Origin: Neoasaia chiangmaiensis
GTDB lineage: Bacteria; Pseudomonadota; Alphaproteobacteria; Acetobacterales; Acetobacteraceae
Direction: 5' to 3'
NCBI RefSeq assembly: GCF_002005465.1
Contig: NZ_CP014691.1
Location: 2,444,501 to 2,508,500 of the forward strand
Length of the DNA stretch: 64,000 nucleotides
This document shows positions 55,301 to 63,180 of the stretch, piece by piece (position 1 is the first letter of the stretch; every line of letters begins with the position of its first letter). Below the pieces are notes generated by a model. That model was not told where the DNA came from and ran no database searches. It was given only the letters and a program-made list of their open reading frames with translations. The translations under genes and the position numbers were made by a program.

Positions 55301-56860
55301 GTGACATTTCCCGTGCTGCAGGATGCCCCCCCGAATGGCAATGCGGTGGTGGTAGGTACCGCGCAGCAGGTGCGAAGATTTCTGACGAACAGTTCGCCCA
55401 TCGAAGGTCCGACGCTGCTGGAGGTGAACAATCCGAACGATGCGTTCGGCACCCTGCTGCTGGTCACAGGACGCTCCGCCGCCGAAGTGACGACGGCCGC
55501 GCGGGGGCTGGCTTTTACCGCCGACGATCTGGCCCATGCCGCGCGTCAGACGGTTGTGCCGGTCAATACGCCGCCACGCCGCCCCTACGATGCGCCCGCC
55601 TTCATCAATCTGACCCGGCCGGTACGGTTCGGCGAACTGGTGGATCTGGGGCGTCTGGAAGGGAACGGCTACGTGCCGGGAACGCTTTCCGTTCCGTTCA
55701 AGGCACTGCCGGACCTGTATACATGGCGAAACCGGCCATTCCTCGCCAGCGTCAGTTTCCGTGGTCCCCTCGGCACGGAAATCGAGCGGTCCCGGTCGCA
55801 TGTCGATATCAGCATGAACGATATCTACCTGCGCAGTTACGCGCTGGCGCCCCCGCACCGTCTGCCGGCATGGTTGCGAAGCTTCTGGCCGGCTGCCTCG
55901 GCGGTACAACAGGGGCATGTTTCCATCCCGCTCTGGACCTTGTACGGCCAGAACGACTTCCGTTTTTACTTCGAAACGAGACCGATCGGGCAGCGTGATT
56001 GCAGCGGCATGACGCAGGATCTCCGGAGCAGCATCGATGCTGATTCGACGATCGACCTCAGTCGCGCCTACCATTTCACGTCCCTGCCGAATCTGGCTTT
56101 TTTCGCCAATAGCGGGTTTCCCTATACCCGCATGGCCGGCCTGCACGATACGGCTGTCGTTTTGCCGCAAGTTCCGTCCCCCAGTCTGTTGACAGGATTT
56201 TTCGATCTGATGGGCAGTTTCGGGGCGATGACGCATTATCCTGTCGTCAACATGGGCTTGCTGGCGCCAAACGAGGTGAACGATCAGGAGACGCGCGACC
56301 TGATCGTCATCGACAGCCTGCCCGGCAGCGACTGGCTGCGTGGTCTGCTGGCAGACACGCCCTATAGCCTCGATGGCCGCAGCCTGGTGTATTCGGCGGG
56401 CAGCTTGCTCGACGGCATTCATTTCGCCTGGCCCGCCGCGTCGGATGAGCGTGTCCAGACGCAGTCTTTCCGGAGCAGCACCCTTCTGGCGGAAGGGGGT
56501 GCCCTGTTCCAGCGCCAGTCTCCCTATGCCGCCCATCGCACGGTGACGGTATTGCTGGGCGGAGCGCCGCAGGGCGTCGATCGTCTGGTGCAGGCCATGC
56601 GCGACCAGCACCTGCAACCCGCCATTCAGGGCGATCTTGCGATCGTCAACGGGCAGAAGGTGATGGCCACGCGTAATCTGCCGACATACACGGTGGGCAA
56701 GCTGCCACTCTGGTTGTGGCCGGATTTCTTCATGCGCAACCATCCGGGGCGTGTCGTCATCGCCGGCCTGGTGGGTGCGCTGCTGTGCGCGCTCGTGCTA
56801 TACAAAATCCTGACATTGCATGCCGCCATCCGTCATCGGGATCTCGACGATGCGCCGTAG
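52301..56860 (+). CDS. bcsAB: Fused cellulose synthase BcsA-BcsB
   Basis: 1519-aa fusion of the catalytic and periplasmic subunits, like AcsAB of Komagataeibacter. BcsA half: N-terminal membrane helices, GT2 motifs VPTYNED (about 160), DDGHRPE (195), DCDHVP (242), TED (337) and QRMRW (375), more helices, then a PilZ domain with RQSPR (about 580) and NMSNGG (about 607), the c-di-GMP-binding RxxxR and N-x-S-x-x-G. BcsB half from about 735: a hydrophobic crossing segment, two carbohydrate-binding/flavodoxin-like repeats and a C-terminal anchor helix (VIAGLVGALLCALVLY). Activity should need c-di-GMP. All key residues appear intact. Confidence 0.96.
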   Translation: MRIGNALRQWLFRMLRRLDLWISSTLSGRHRYLLGGLMGIGGFSLLVLGASAYLDVQEQSVVAVAGIVLFFLINRSPSPRASLMLKFLSLLVSMRYLSWRLTETLVFQTWTQAILGFTLGLAELYALVMLLLSYFQTLHPLGRKIVAMPENIDDWPSVDVYVPTYNEDLRIVRLSVLAALTMDWPADRLNVYILDDGHRPEFMEFAQSCGAGYITRANNSHAKAGNLNHAMAETNGDLIAIFDCDHVPTRSFLQNIVGWFTKDPNLALLQTPHHFYSPDPFQRNLSPGEVVPPEGNLFYGLIQDGNDFWNATFFCGSCAVLRRTALEEVGGIATETVTEDMHTALKLQRRGWATAYLRVPMAAGLATERLILHIGQRMRWARGMLQILRLDNPLIGPGLSFAQRLCYFSAIAGFGYAIPRIIFLGSPLVYLFFSQTLIAASPMAIAVYALPHLVHSIATSARVNRNWRYSFWSEIYETTLALFLVRVTIVTLLFPRRGKFNVTDKGGLLERSYLDWTAIYPNVVFATILGSGALFGVWRLVMQNNSAIVVNALWTNLLWISISLIIVLASISVGRESRQIRQSPRVNVRMPVMIRFPDGRLLTGHSTNMSNGGLSFVASDVLDPIDAGQQIQVLADDGGTMLAIPAEILRKTDAHVLSVKWRNSTLLEEAQIIRLVFGRPNAWVNWANYPPDRLAHSAWLVLQSIHSLFRAPKKIAATPPGPRAAPGRAEKRAIMLRPQRSSLLKIVVAALALGYGTDTLAQTPPVVSSPPATAGEPPLPDLPTGNASPDNGALSAHEAAPVPGLDMADGQTMLRSFTQLGSADILPMTPWIPIQGLEFGVPSTQLVTGATLNVFGALSPNMLPAASGVTIFLNDQYVGTIHVDREHPAFGPLAFPVNPLFFKNRNVLTFHFAGQYTETCGNQVSETLWARIMGKSTLSISTAPLPPTHDLSGLPSPFFDPAVREKARIPLVLAADADRVTLKAAAILASWFGSLTDYRGVTFPVLQDAPPNGNAVVVGTAQQVRRFLTNSSPIEGPTLLEVNNPNDAFGTLLLVTGRSAAEVTTAARGLAFTADDLAHAARQTVVPVNTPPRRPYDAPAFINLTRPVRFGELVDLGRLEGNGYVPGTLSVPFKALPDLYTWRNRPFLASVSFRGPLGTEIERSRSHVDISMNDIYLRSYALAPPHRLPAWLRSFWPAASAVQQGHVSIPLWTLYGQNDFRFYFETRPIGQRDCSGMTQDLRSSIDADSTIDLSRAYHFTSLPNLAFFANSGFPYTRMAGLHDTAVVLPQVPSPSLLTGFFDLMGSFGAMTHYPVVNMGLLAPNEVNDQETRDLIVIDSLPGSDWLRGLLADTPYSLDGRSLVYSAGSLLDGIHFAWPAASDERVQTQSFRSSTLLAEGGALFQRQSPYAAHRTVTVLLGGAPQGVDRLVQAMRDQHLQPAIQGDLAIVNGQKVMATRNLPTYTVGKLPLWLWPDFFMRNHPGRVVIAGLVGALLCALVLYKILTLHAAIRHRDLDDAP

Positions 56861-59800
56861 ATTTCTCACATGGCATGGCGAACGATCATGCTTCATCGTC
56901 CTGCATGGCGGCCTTGCCGCCATGCTGCTGATGGGCGCGGCAACTCCGGCTCAAGGTGCGCCGCCGGCGTCTCCTGCCGCGGCACCGGCGAGTTCGACGG
57001 CCTTCCTGCTGGCACGCGCACGTTACTGGTATGAGCGGCGGGCGTTCAGCGATGCGCGTGCGGCGCTTGAGCAGGTCCAGCGCATGGCGCCCGATGATCC
57101 GGACGTGATCGAATTCACCGGGGAATGGGCCCTGAACGACGGCCGGCCCGCAGAAGCCACGGCGGCCTTGCGGCGTCTTCAGCAGATTGCGCCGGATAGT
57201 CCGGCATTGCAGCATCTCTCGTCGATCATCCGGCTCCATCGGATTTCGCCGGAGGAGCTGGAGCAGATCCGTTCGCAGGCAAGAAGTGGGGAAACGGCCG
57301 AAGCGGCACGGCGCTATCAGGCGCTTTTCCCGCAGGGACCACCACCGCAATACGCGCTGGAATATTACACCACATTGGCCGGCGTCCCCAGCCAGCGCGC
57401 AGCGGCACAGGCCGGTCTTGCCCGGATTCTGACCGCGTCGCCGAACAACATGGCGGCCCAGATCGCCTATGCGCAGAGCCTCACATGGACCGAGGGCACG
57501 CGCGTCGCCGGCATTCAACGTTTGCAGCGGCTTGGCGACAACGCGGCCACAACGGCTGAACAACGTGAGCAGATCCTCCGGCTGGAGCGTCAGGCGATCC
57601 TCTGGTTGCCGGCAACGCCCCAGAATGCGCCGGTCATGTCAGACTGGCTGCGGACGCATCCGGATGACACGGACGTTCTGGCGTTGCAGAAACGCGCGCA
57701 GACCGACAATGTCGATCAGGGCAGCCTTGCGCGGATGCAAGGCTATCACGACCTCGACAGCGGCAATCTGGATGCAGCCGCAGCTAGTTTCGAAAAGCGT
57801 CTGGCGACGGCGCCACAGGATGCGGACGCGCTCGGTGGCCTTGGCGTGGTGCGTCTGCGCCAGAAGCGCAATGCCGAGGCTGTCAGGCTGCTCAACGAGG
57901 CGATTGCCGCCGATCCGGCCCATGCCGACCACTGGCGTCAGGCGCGCGATGGTGCGCAGGTCGGCAGCCGCTACGAGGATGTGCGTAACATGGTCTCCGC
58001 GGGGAATTTCCATGGCGCCGAGCAGGCGCTGGCCCCCATTATCGCCGGCTCTCCGGGCGAGACAGGTGCGCTGCTGATGCAGGCCGATATCGCGCGTCGG
58101 GCAGGGGAGTACGATCATGCGATCGCCCTGTATCGCCGTTTGCTGGCCAGTCATCCCTCGCTGGCTCTCGCGCAGGCCGGTCTGGTGCGCACGCTTCTGG
58201 CCAGCGGCCAGACCGATGCGGCGGCGCGGGCGTTAAACGATTCCTCAATTTCCGACCCTCGTTTGAGGGCATCGATCGATATCGCGCGCGCAGACCGCAG
58301 CACGAGCCTGCCGGACAGGATCCAGCTTTTGCGTCAGGCCGTTTCCAACAACGGCAGCGATCCCTGGGTCCGCCTGCATCTCGCGCAGGCTCTGGTTGCG
58401 CAGGGCACGCCGGACGAAGCCCGTGAGGTCATGGCGCCGCTGCTCGCACCCGGCGCTCGCCTGTCCACCGAACAGCTTCAGGCCGTATTGTTCTATGCCG
58501 GACAGACCGGCGATTCCGCGACCATCGAGCGCCTGCGGTCGCGACTTCCGGCGCATGCCTATACGCCGGAAATCCGGGCACTCTTTCGGCAGGCGGAAGT
58601 GCGGGAGGCGGTTCGCAACGCGCCGGAGGATCCGATTGAGGCGCGGCTCTACTTCATGGGTCTGGTGCGGGATGGCGACCCGGATGGTGCATTGGGTGCA
58701 TTGATCGGCAATGCCTTGCTGGATCGGAACGACCGGGCTGGCGCGTCGGAAGTGCTCAATGCGCTCTGGCGTCAGAGCGGCACCCTGTCGGCCGGGCAGC
58801 GTCTTGCCTATGCGGGGATCGAGATGCGGATGGGTGATCTGGGGCGCGCACGCCGTCTGATCGCGCCGCTTCGGGAAGTCGAGCTATCGTCTGCGCAGGC
58901 CTCCTCGCTGCAACAATTGCAGACCGGTCTCGCCGTGGCGGCGGCCGACGCCTACAACGCACATGGCGAGCGGGCCAAAGCCTACGATGTTCTGGCACCG
59001 GCGCTCAATTCGGCTACTGCCCCGGTTTCGGCACGGCTCGCGTTGGCGCGCCTTTACCAGTCGGACGGTCAGTTGGCGGAGGCTTACCAGATCAACGCGG
59101 CGGCCGTGGAGCGCGATCCTTCCGATCTCGATGCGCGTCTCGCTCTGGTCGAGACGGCGGTGGCGATGCATCGTTTCGACGATGCCCAGAATCTGGTCGA
59201 GGAGATGAACGGCGTGGGTCCCTCGGACCCGCGTAGCTGGATCGCCGCGGCGACGCTGGAACGGGCGCGCGGCAACTGGACAACTGCCGTTCAGGATCTT
59301 GCACAGGCGCGCACGCTGCGGAGCCAGCAGATCGGGCAAACGGGCGTTCAGCCGGTCATGGACCAAAATCCGTTTCGGCAGCACGACACAGACGTATCGG
59401 ACGGCGCGACGTCCGGTGATCCGATGTTGCAGCAGATCGATACCCGTCTGAATGACGTGACGCAGGCTTTCGCGCCGACGATCAATATCACGCCGGGGAT
59501 CGACAGCCGGTCCGGCTCCGGCCTGAACGGGCTTACCGCGCTTTCGGTCAAGGCGGATGGCAGCCTGCCACTCGGGACGGGGCGTCTGACGCTGTCGGCG
59601 ACCCCGACGGTTCTGAACAGCCGCGCCTATAGCGCCGATGATGCGGTCGGACTGCGTTCGATCGGCTCGACGATACTAACGCCGGGGGTAAATCAGGGAG
59701 GCCGGATGAACGCGACCGGCGTCGCGCTGGGCGTTGTCTATGCATGGCGCTGGCTGACGATGGATGTCGGTACGTCGCCGCTGGGTTTCCGCGTCAATAA

Positions 59801-60545
59801 TATCCTTGGCGGTGTCGAGGTGGCTCCGAAGCTTGGACCTTATACGGTCCTGCGCTTGCAGGCGGAGCGACGGTCGATTGCCGACAGCATCCTTTCCTAC
59901 GGCGGTATAAGGGATGTCGGGACCGGCGCGACGTGGGGCGGCGTGACGCGAAACCGCGCCAATATGCAGATCGAGTATGGAACGGATGCCGTGGCCGTTT
60001 ATGGGCGGGCGGCTGTCTCGGCCATCGAGGGGCGAAATACCAAGGGGAATACCGAATACGGGGCTGGCGCGGGCGGCAGCATCCCGGTCTATGACGCTGA
60101 TAACCAGCATGTGCGTGTCGGGACCGATCTGACCTGGTTCCGGTACGATCGCAACGAATACCAGTTCAGCTATGGCAACGGCGGGTATTTCTCGCCGCAA
60201 TCGTTCTTTGCCCTGACCTTTCCGGTCAACTACACGGGCCAGCAGGATCAATGGTCGTGGAAGCTGGGCGGCCGTATCGGCTATCAGACGTATCATTCCA
60301 ATCCGTCGCAATATTTTCCCAGGAACCCGGCGATGCAAAGCGTCCTGGTATCGCGGGACCCCGTCAACAGCATGTTGCCCGGCCAGTCGACGTCAGGTCT
60401 GACCGGTGGCGTCGATGGCTATCTGCATTATCAGCTGACATCCGCGCTGCGACTGGGCGCCGAATTCAGTTATCAGAAAGCCGGTCCCTGGAATGAACTC
60501 GGTGCTCAGCTGTCCGCTCATTATGTCTTTTCGAAAGCCCCGTAA
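56850..60545 (+). CDS. bcsC: BcsC, TPR-rich outer-membrane cellulose exporter
   Basis: 1231-aa protein: signal peptide (HGGLAAMLLMGAATPAQGAPP), a long periplasmic array of TPR-like repeats (about residues 50-840), then a C-terminal BcsC beta-barrel domain (about 870-1231) ending in the aromatic-rich LSAHYVFSKAP. I use the ATG at 56850 (MRRRFL), overlapping the bcsAB stop by 11 nt; 56820 is an open-frame extension only. It carries the glucan chain through periplasm and outer membrane. Its stop overlaps the bcsD start (TAATG). Confidence 0.94.
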   Translation: MRRRFLTWHGERSCFIVLHGGLAAMLLMGAATPAQGAPPASPAAAPASSTAFLLARARYWYERRAFSDARAALEQVQRMAPDDPDVIEFTGEWALNDGRPAEATAALRRLQQIAPDSPALQHLSSIIRLHRISPEELEQIRSQARSGETAEAARRYQALFPQGPPPQYALEYYTTLAGVPSQRAAAQAGLARILTASPNNMAAQIAYAQSLTWTEGTRVAGIQRLQRLGDNAATTAEQREQILRLERQAILWLPATPQNAPVMSDWLRTHPDDTDVLALQKRAQTDNVDQGSLARMQGYHDLDSGNLDAAAASFEKRLATAPQDADALGGLGVVRLRQKRNAEAVRLLNEAIAADPAHADHWRQARDGAQVGSRYEDVRNMVSAGNFHGAEQALAPIIAGSPGETGALLMQADIARRAGEYDHAIALYRRLLASHPSLALAQAGLVRTLLASGQTDAAARALNDSSISDPRLRASIDIARADRSTSLPDRIQLLRQAVSNNGSDPWVRLHLAQALVAQGTPDEAREVMAPLLAPGARLSTEQLQAVLFYAGQTGDSATIERLRSRLPAHAYTPEIRALFRQAEVREAVRNAPEDPIEARLYFMGLVRDGDPDGALGALIGNALLDRNDRAGASEVLNALWRQSGTLSAGQRLAYAGIEMRMGDLGRARRLIAPLREVELSSAQASSLQQLQTGLAVAAADAYNAHGERAKAYDVLAPALNSATAPVSARLALARLYQSDGQLAEAYQINAAAVERDPSDLDARLALVETAVAMHRFDDAQNLVEEMNGVGPSDPRSWIAAATLERARGNWTTAVQDLAQARTLRSQQIGQTGVQPVMDQNPFRQHDTDVSDGATSGDPMLQQIDTRLNDVTQAFAPTINITPGIDSRSGSGLNGLTALSVKADGSLPLGTGRLTLSATPTVLNSRAYSADDAVGLRSIGSTILTPGVNQGGRMNATGVALGVVYAWRWLTMDVGTSPLGFRVNNILGGVEVAPKLGPYTVLRLQAERRSIADSILSYGGIRDVGTGATWGGVTRNRANMQIEYGTDAVAVYGRAAVSAIEGRNTKGNTEYGAGAGGSIPVYDADNQHVRVGTDLTWFRYDRNEYQFSYGNGGYFSPQSFFALTFPVNYTGQQDQWSWKLGGRIGYQTYHSNPSQYFPRNPAMQSVLVSRDPVNSMLPGQSTSGLTGGVDGYLHYQLTSALRLGAEFSYQKAGPWNELGAQLSAHYVFSKAP

Positions 60546-60991
60546 TGTCCGCTGATTTCTCCTTCTTCCTGCATGCGCTTGCGACGGAATTCGATGCCCA
60601 GGCCGGCGTGAAGGCGCGTGACCACCTGTTGCGCGCGGTGGGTCATCGCATGGCGCAGCGTCTGCCGCTTCCCGAGTGCCGGACGCTGGAGGCTCTGGAG
60701 ATGGAGAGCAATGCGTTGCTGGCGTTTCTCGGATGGGGCAAGGCGCGCATCACGGTATCGACGCAACCGCGCGGACTGATTGTGTCGCTCGTGGACTGTC
60801 CCACGGTCGGCGCTCTCGGGGAACCTGCCGGTTACTGGCTCGGATGCAGTATTGGCGGGCTTTACGAGATCTGGCTGAAAAATGCCGAACACGATCAGGA
60901 AGTCGACTGGACGTCAAAAATCCAGAAGGGTGTGGATGCTTCCGCATCGGGCGCGTTGTCGATTCTCCTTGAGGCACAGCGCCGCGAATGA
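60545..60991 (+). CDS. bcsD: BcsD, cellulose crystallinity subunit
   Basis: 148-aa homologue of AxCeSD, the periplasmic/cytoplasmic ring protein that bundles glucan chains into ordered ribbons. The N-terminus (SADFSFFLHALATEFDAQAG) and C-terminal (ASGALSILLEAQ) helices that form the octamer are recognisable. Length fits the family (about 156 aa). Last gene of the operon; no bglxA beta-glucosidase follows, the next gene being a DnaJ homologue 91 bp away. Confidence 0.92.
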   Translation: MSADFSFFLHALATEFDAQAGVKARDHLLRAVGHRMAQRLPLPECRTLEALEMESNALLAFLGWGKARITVSTQPRGLIVSLVDCPTVGALGEPAGYWLGCSIGGLYEIWLKNAEHDQEVDWTSKIQKGVDASASGALSILLEAQRRE

Positions 60992-61082
60992 TGCGGCCTG
61001 CGTTTCCGCATTGTCACGCATGATGTAGACGCCTCCTGCCGATGCCCGTTAAAAATCAGGTGCAGAGCATGGAGAAGGATGT

Positions 61083-62045
61083 ATGGCGCAAGATCCCTAT
61101 GAGATCCTGGGACTGACGCGGCAGGCGAGCGCCGATGATATCAAGCGGGCCTATCGTGGTCTGGCGCGGAAATATCATCCGGATCTCAACCCTGACGACA
61201 CCGAAGCGGAGGCCCGTTTCAAGGCCGCGAACGCCGCGCATGGATTGCTGTCCGATCCGGAAAAGCGCGCGCGCTATGACCGTGGCGAGATCGATGCCGA
61301 CGAGCAGGAGCGGGGACCGCCGCCCGGATCGGGTGGCGGTTCGTGGCGGACGCATGCGGAAGGCGCGCATGGCGACCGCTATCGCTGGCAGGGTGGGGGC
61401 GAGTCGTTCGACGCCGGCGGCTTCGAGGATTTTTTCGGCGACTATTTCCGTCATGGCGCGGCACAAGATCAGGCGCCTGGGCGCGGTCGGGACGCGCAAT
61501 ATGTCCTGACGGTGCGCTTCATCGATACGGTGCGCGGCGCGACCAATCGCCTGACCCTGCCGGACGGCCGGACGCTCGATGTCAGGATTCCGCCCGGCAT
61601 TGAAACGGGACAGGTCCTGCGTCTGCGAGGCCGGGGAAACCCCGGTCGCAACGGTGGGCCGGACGGCGACGCGCTGGTCGAAATCTCCGTGGCGCCCGAC
61701 CCCGTCTATACCAGGAACGGTCAGGATATCCTGCTCGATCTACCCGTTGATCTGCGGGAGGTCGTTCTGGGCGAGCGTGTGACGGTGCCGACGCCGCATG
61801 GCAATGTCGCGATGAAGATCCCGGACGGGGCCGATACAGGGCGGGTCATGCGGCTCCGTGGAAAAGGAATGCCGGCGCGGGGATCGACGCCGGCAAGCGA
61901 TCTGCTGGTCACGCTGCGCGTTCAGGTTGGCGCGCGCGACGCGAAGCTGGCGGACTTCCTGCGCGACTGGAAGCCTGACGGCAATGTGCAGGATCCGCGC
62001 GCGTCCCTCTGGGCCGCCCTCAAGCAGGCAGGAGATGAAGCATGA
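61083..62045 (+). CDS. cbpA: CbpA-type J-domain co-chaperone
   Basis: 320-aa class B DnaJ protein: J domain with HPD ([10 protein letters not shown], about residue 35), a Gly-rich linker with FEDFFGDYF, and two C-terminal substrate-binding barrels ([29 protein letters not shown]). It lacks the zinc-finger region of DnaJ. AGGA lies 5-6 nt before the ATG. The ATGA overlap with the next gene matches the E. coli cbpA-cbpM pair. Confidence 0.93.
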   Translation: MAQDPYEILGLTRQASADDIKRAYRGLARKYHPDLNPDDTEAEARFKAANAAHGLLSDPEKRARYDRGEIDADEQERGPPPGSGGGSWRTHAEGAHGDRYRWQGGGESFDAGGFEDFFGDYFRHGAAQDQAPGRGRDAQYVLTVRFIDTVRGATNRLTLPDGRTLDVRIPPGIETGQVLRLRGRGNPGRNGGPDGDALVEISVAPDPVYTRNGQDILLDLPVDLREVVLGERVTVPTPHGNVAMKIPDGADTGRVMRLRGKGMPARGSTPASDLLVTLRVQVGARDAKLADFLRDWKPDGNVQDPRASLWAALKQAGDEA

Positions 62046-62368
62046 GCCAGATCGTTACCATCGAAATCATCTGCCGCCGTCATCAACTCGAACAACAGGT
62101 GATCCAGCAATGGATTGCGCGTGACTGGCTGCGTCCGGACCCGCTGGGCGAGGACGATTACGCGTTTCAGGACATCGATCAGGCGCGTGTCAGCCTGCTG
62201 GTCGAACTGCGCGATCTGGAGATCGGGGATTCGGCGATGCCGGTTGTCCTGTCATTGCTTGACCAGTTGTATGATGCGCGGCGTCTTCTGGGTCGGCTTC
62301 GCGAAACGTTGGCGACGGCACCTGCTCCGGTGCGGGAAATGCTTGGCGCAAATCGTCACGAAGGCTGA
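62042..62368 (+). CDS. cbpM: CbpM-like chaperone modulator
   Basis: 108-aa MerR-HTH-like small protein that in E. coli binds the J domain of CbpA and inhibits it. Pattern [23 protein letters not shown] followed by a helical C-terminus ([17 protein letters not shown]) fits. It starts within the cbpA stop codon, so the inhibitor is made in step with its target. Confidence 0.87.
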   Translation: MSQIVTIEIICRRHQLEQQVIQQWIARDWLRPDPLGEDDYAFQDIDQARVSLLVELRDLEIGDSAMPVVLSLLDQLYDARRLLGRLRETLATAPAPVREMLGANRHEG

Positions 62369-62380
62369 AAGTCCTGTTGG

Positions 62381-62404
62381 CGAGCAGGGGAACGGGCCTG
62401 CTCG
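62381..62404. terminator. GC-rich hairpin downstream of cbpM
   Basis: Perfect 8-bp stem CGAGCAGG (62381-62388) with CCTGCTCG (62397-62404), 8-nt loop, 12 bp past the cbpM stop. No T tract on either side, so termination strength is uncertain. Confidence 0.45.
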
Positions 62405-62420
62405 TCAGGGTATAATCATT

Positions 62421-62459
62421 CCGGTCCAGGCATATGTTTCACGTGAAATGCCGGACCGG
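62421..62459. promoter_or_regulatory. parS-like palindrome inside a larger inverted repeat
   Basis: TGTTTCACGTGAAA at 62435-62448 matches 14 of the 16 bases of the bacterial centromere consensus TGTTTCACGTGAAACA; the last two differ (TG). Outer arms CCGGTCC (62421-62427) and GGACCGG (62453-62459), plus GGCAT/ATGCC, extend the symmetry to about 39 bp. It lies between convergent genes, which suits either a parS site or a bidirectional terminator. Confidence 0.5.
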
Positions 62460-62473
62460 TTTGACGTGAAGCG

Positions 62474-62803
62474 TTACCCTTCCAGGTCTTCGCTTTCTTC
62501 CTTGCGGGTGGCGAACGGCACTTCCCGTTTGTTATCGAGTTCGTTCATGTCCCCGCCGGAATTCCCGAGATTTTCCTCCAGCCAGGCTTCCTCGATCGGC
62601 TGACCGTTGGCGGCAAGGCGCACGGGGGACTGCACCGGCTTCTGCCCCGCATCGGGGTTGCTTTCCATGCCGACCAGATCGGTGGCGGCTTCCCTGTAGC
62701 CCTCCGGTCCGCATGCCGGCTTGCTATCCGCGGCCCATAGTTCCCTGGCCTTGGCGAGGATGCGTGCCGCGCGCTGCGGGGAGTCTTCGAGAGGGTTATC
62801 CAT
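62474..62803 (-). CDS. Small DUF2934-like hypothetical protein
   Basis: 109-aa protein starting MDNPLEDSP; the frame is open to 62839 but this ATG fits better, with GGAAAG upstream. The segment AARILAKARELWAADSKPA, then GPEGYREAATDL, resembles the DUF2934 domain found in small proteins of alphaproteobacteria. The rest is acidic and probably disordered (SEDLEG at the end). Second of two small genes downstream of the encapsulin gene on the same strand, so perhaps co-transcribed. Function unknown. Confidence 0.6.
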   Translation of the reverse strand: MDNPLEDSPQRAARILAKARELWAADSKPACGPEGYREAATDLVGMESNPDAGQKPVQSPVRLAANGQPIEEAWLEENLGNSGGDMNELDNKREVPFATRKEESEDLEG

Positions 62804-62881
62804 TTTGCCGACTTTCCAGTTTCTGACGTGATGAAACAATTTCGGAGAAGGATGGCTGGCGCCATGCGGTGAGGCGTTCGC

Positions 62882-63124
62882 TTATTTGTCCAGCAGGCTT
62901 CGTTCACCCAGTTTGACCAGTTGATCCGCCTCGACACCTTCGGGGTTATGTTTCGCTTTCCGGGCGATCTCGCGTTCCTCCTCCGTGGCATGCTCGCCGC
63001 CTTTCAGCACGTGTTCGGCCAGGCGAATGACTTCCTCTTTCGTCAGCAGTTTCGGCGTATGCGTTGCCTTGCGACCGAGGTCCCGAAGCGAACTTGCGGC
63101 ATGAGGCACACGATCATGAGGCAT
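62882..63124 (-). CDS. Small hypothetical protein next to encapsulin
   Basis: 80-aa, highly charged helical protein (KLLTKEEVIRLAEHVLKGGE and EEEREIARKAKHN are helical-looking stretches). GGAGAA lies about 6 nt before the ATG. It lies 56 bp downstream of the encapsulin stop on the same strand. The C-terminus LGERSLLDK is vaguely like an encapsulin cargo tail but does not match the known GSL pattern. Family not recognised. Confidence 0.55.
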   Translation of the reverse strand: MPHDRVPHAASSLRDLGRKATHTPKLLTKEEVIRLAEHVLKGGEHATEEEREIARKAKHNPEGVEADQLVKLGERSLLDK

Positions 63125-63180
63125 GGTGTTCTCCTTATCCTGCTGTCTGACAAGATAACGGCCACTATGCGCAGTCCTGA

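Noticed and set aside
55154-56743. 529-codon open frame on the minus strand opposite the BcsB half
   Set aside because: It lies wholly inside bcsAB, whose motifs and codon use are clear; it is a high-G+C antisense shadow without start context or family resemblance.
62882-62930. C-terminal tail LGERSLLDK of the 80-aa protein as an encapsulin cargo-loading peptide
   Set aside because: It lacks the known GSL(K/R) pattern and hydrophobic spacing; too weak to claim.
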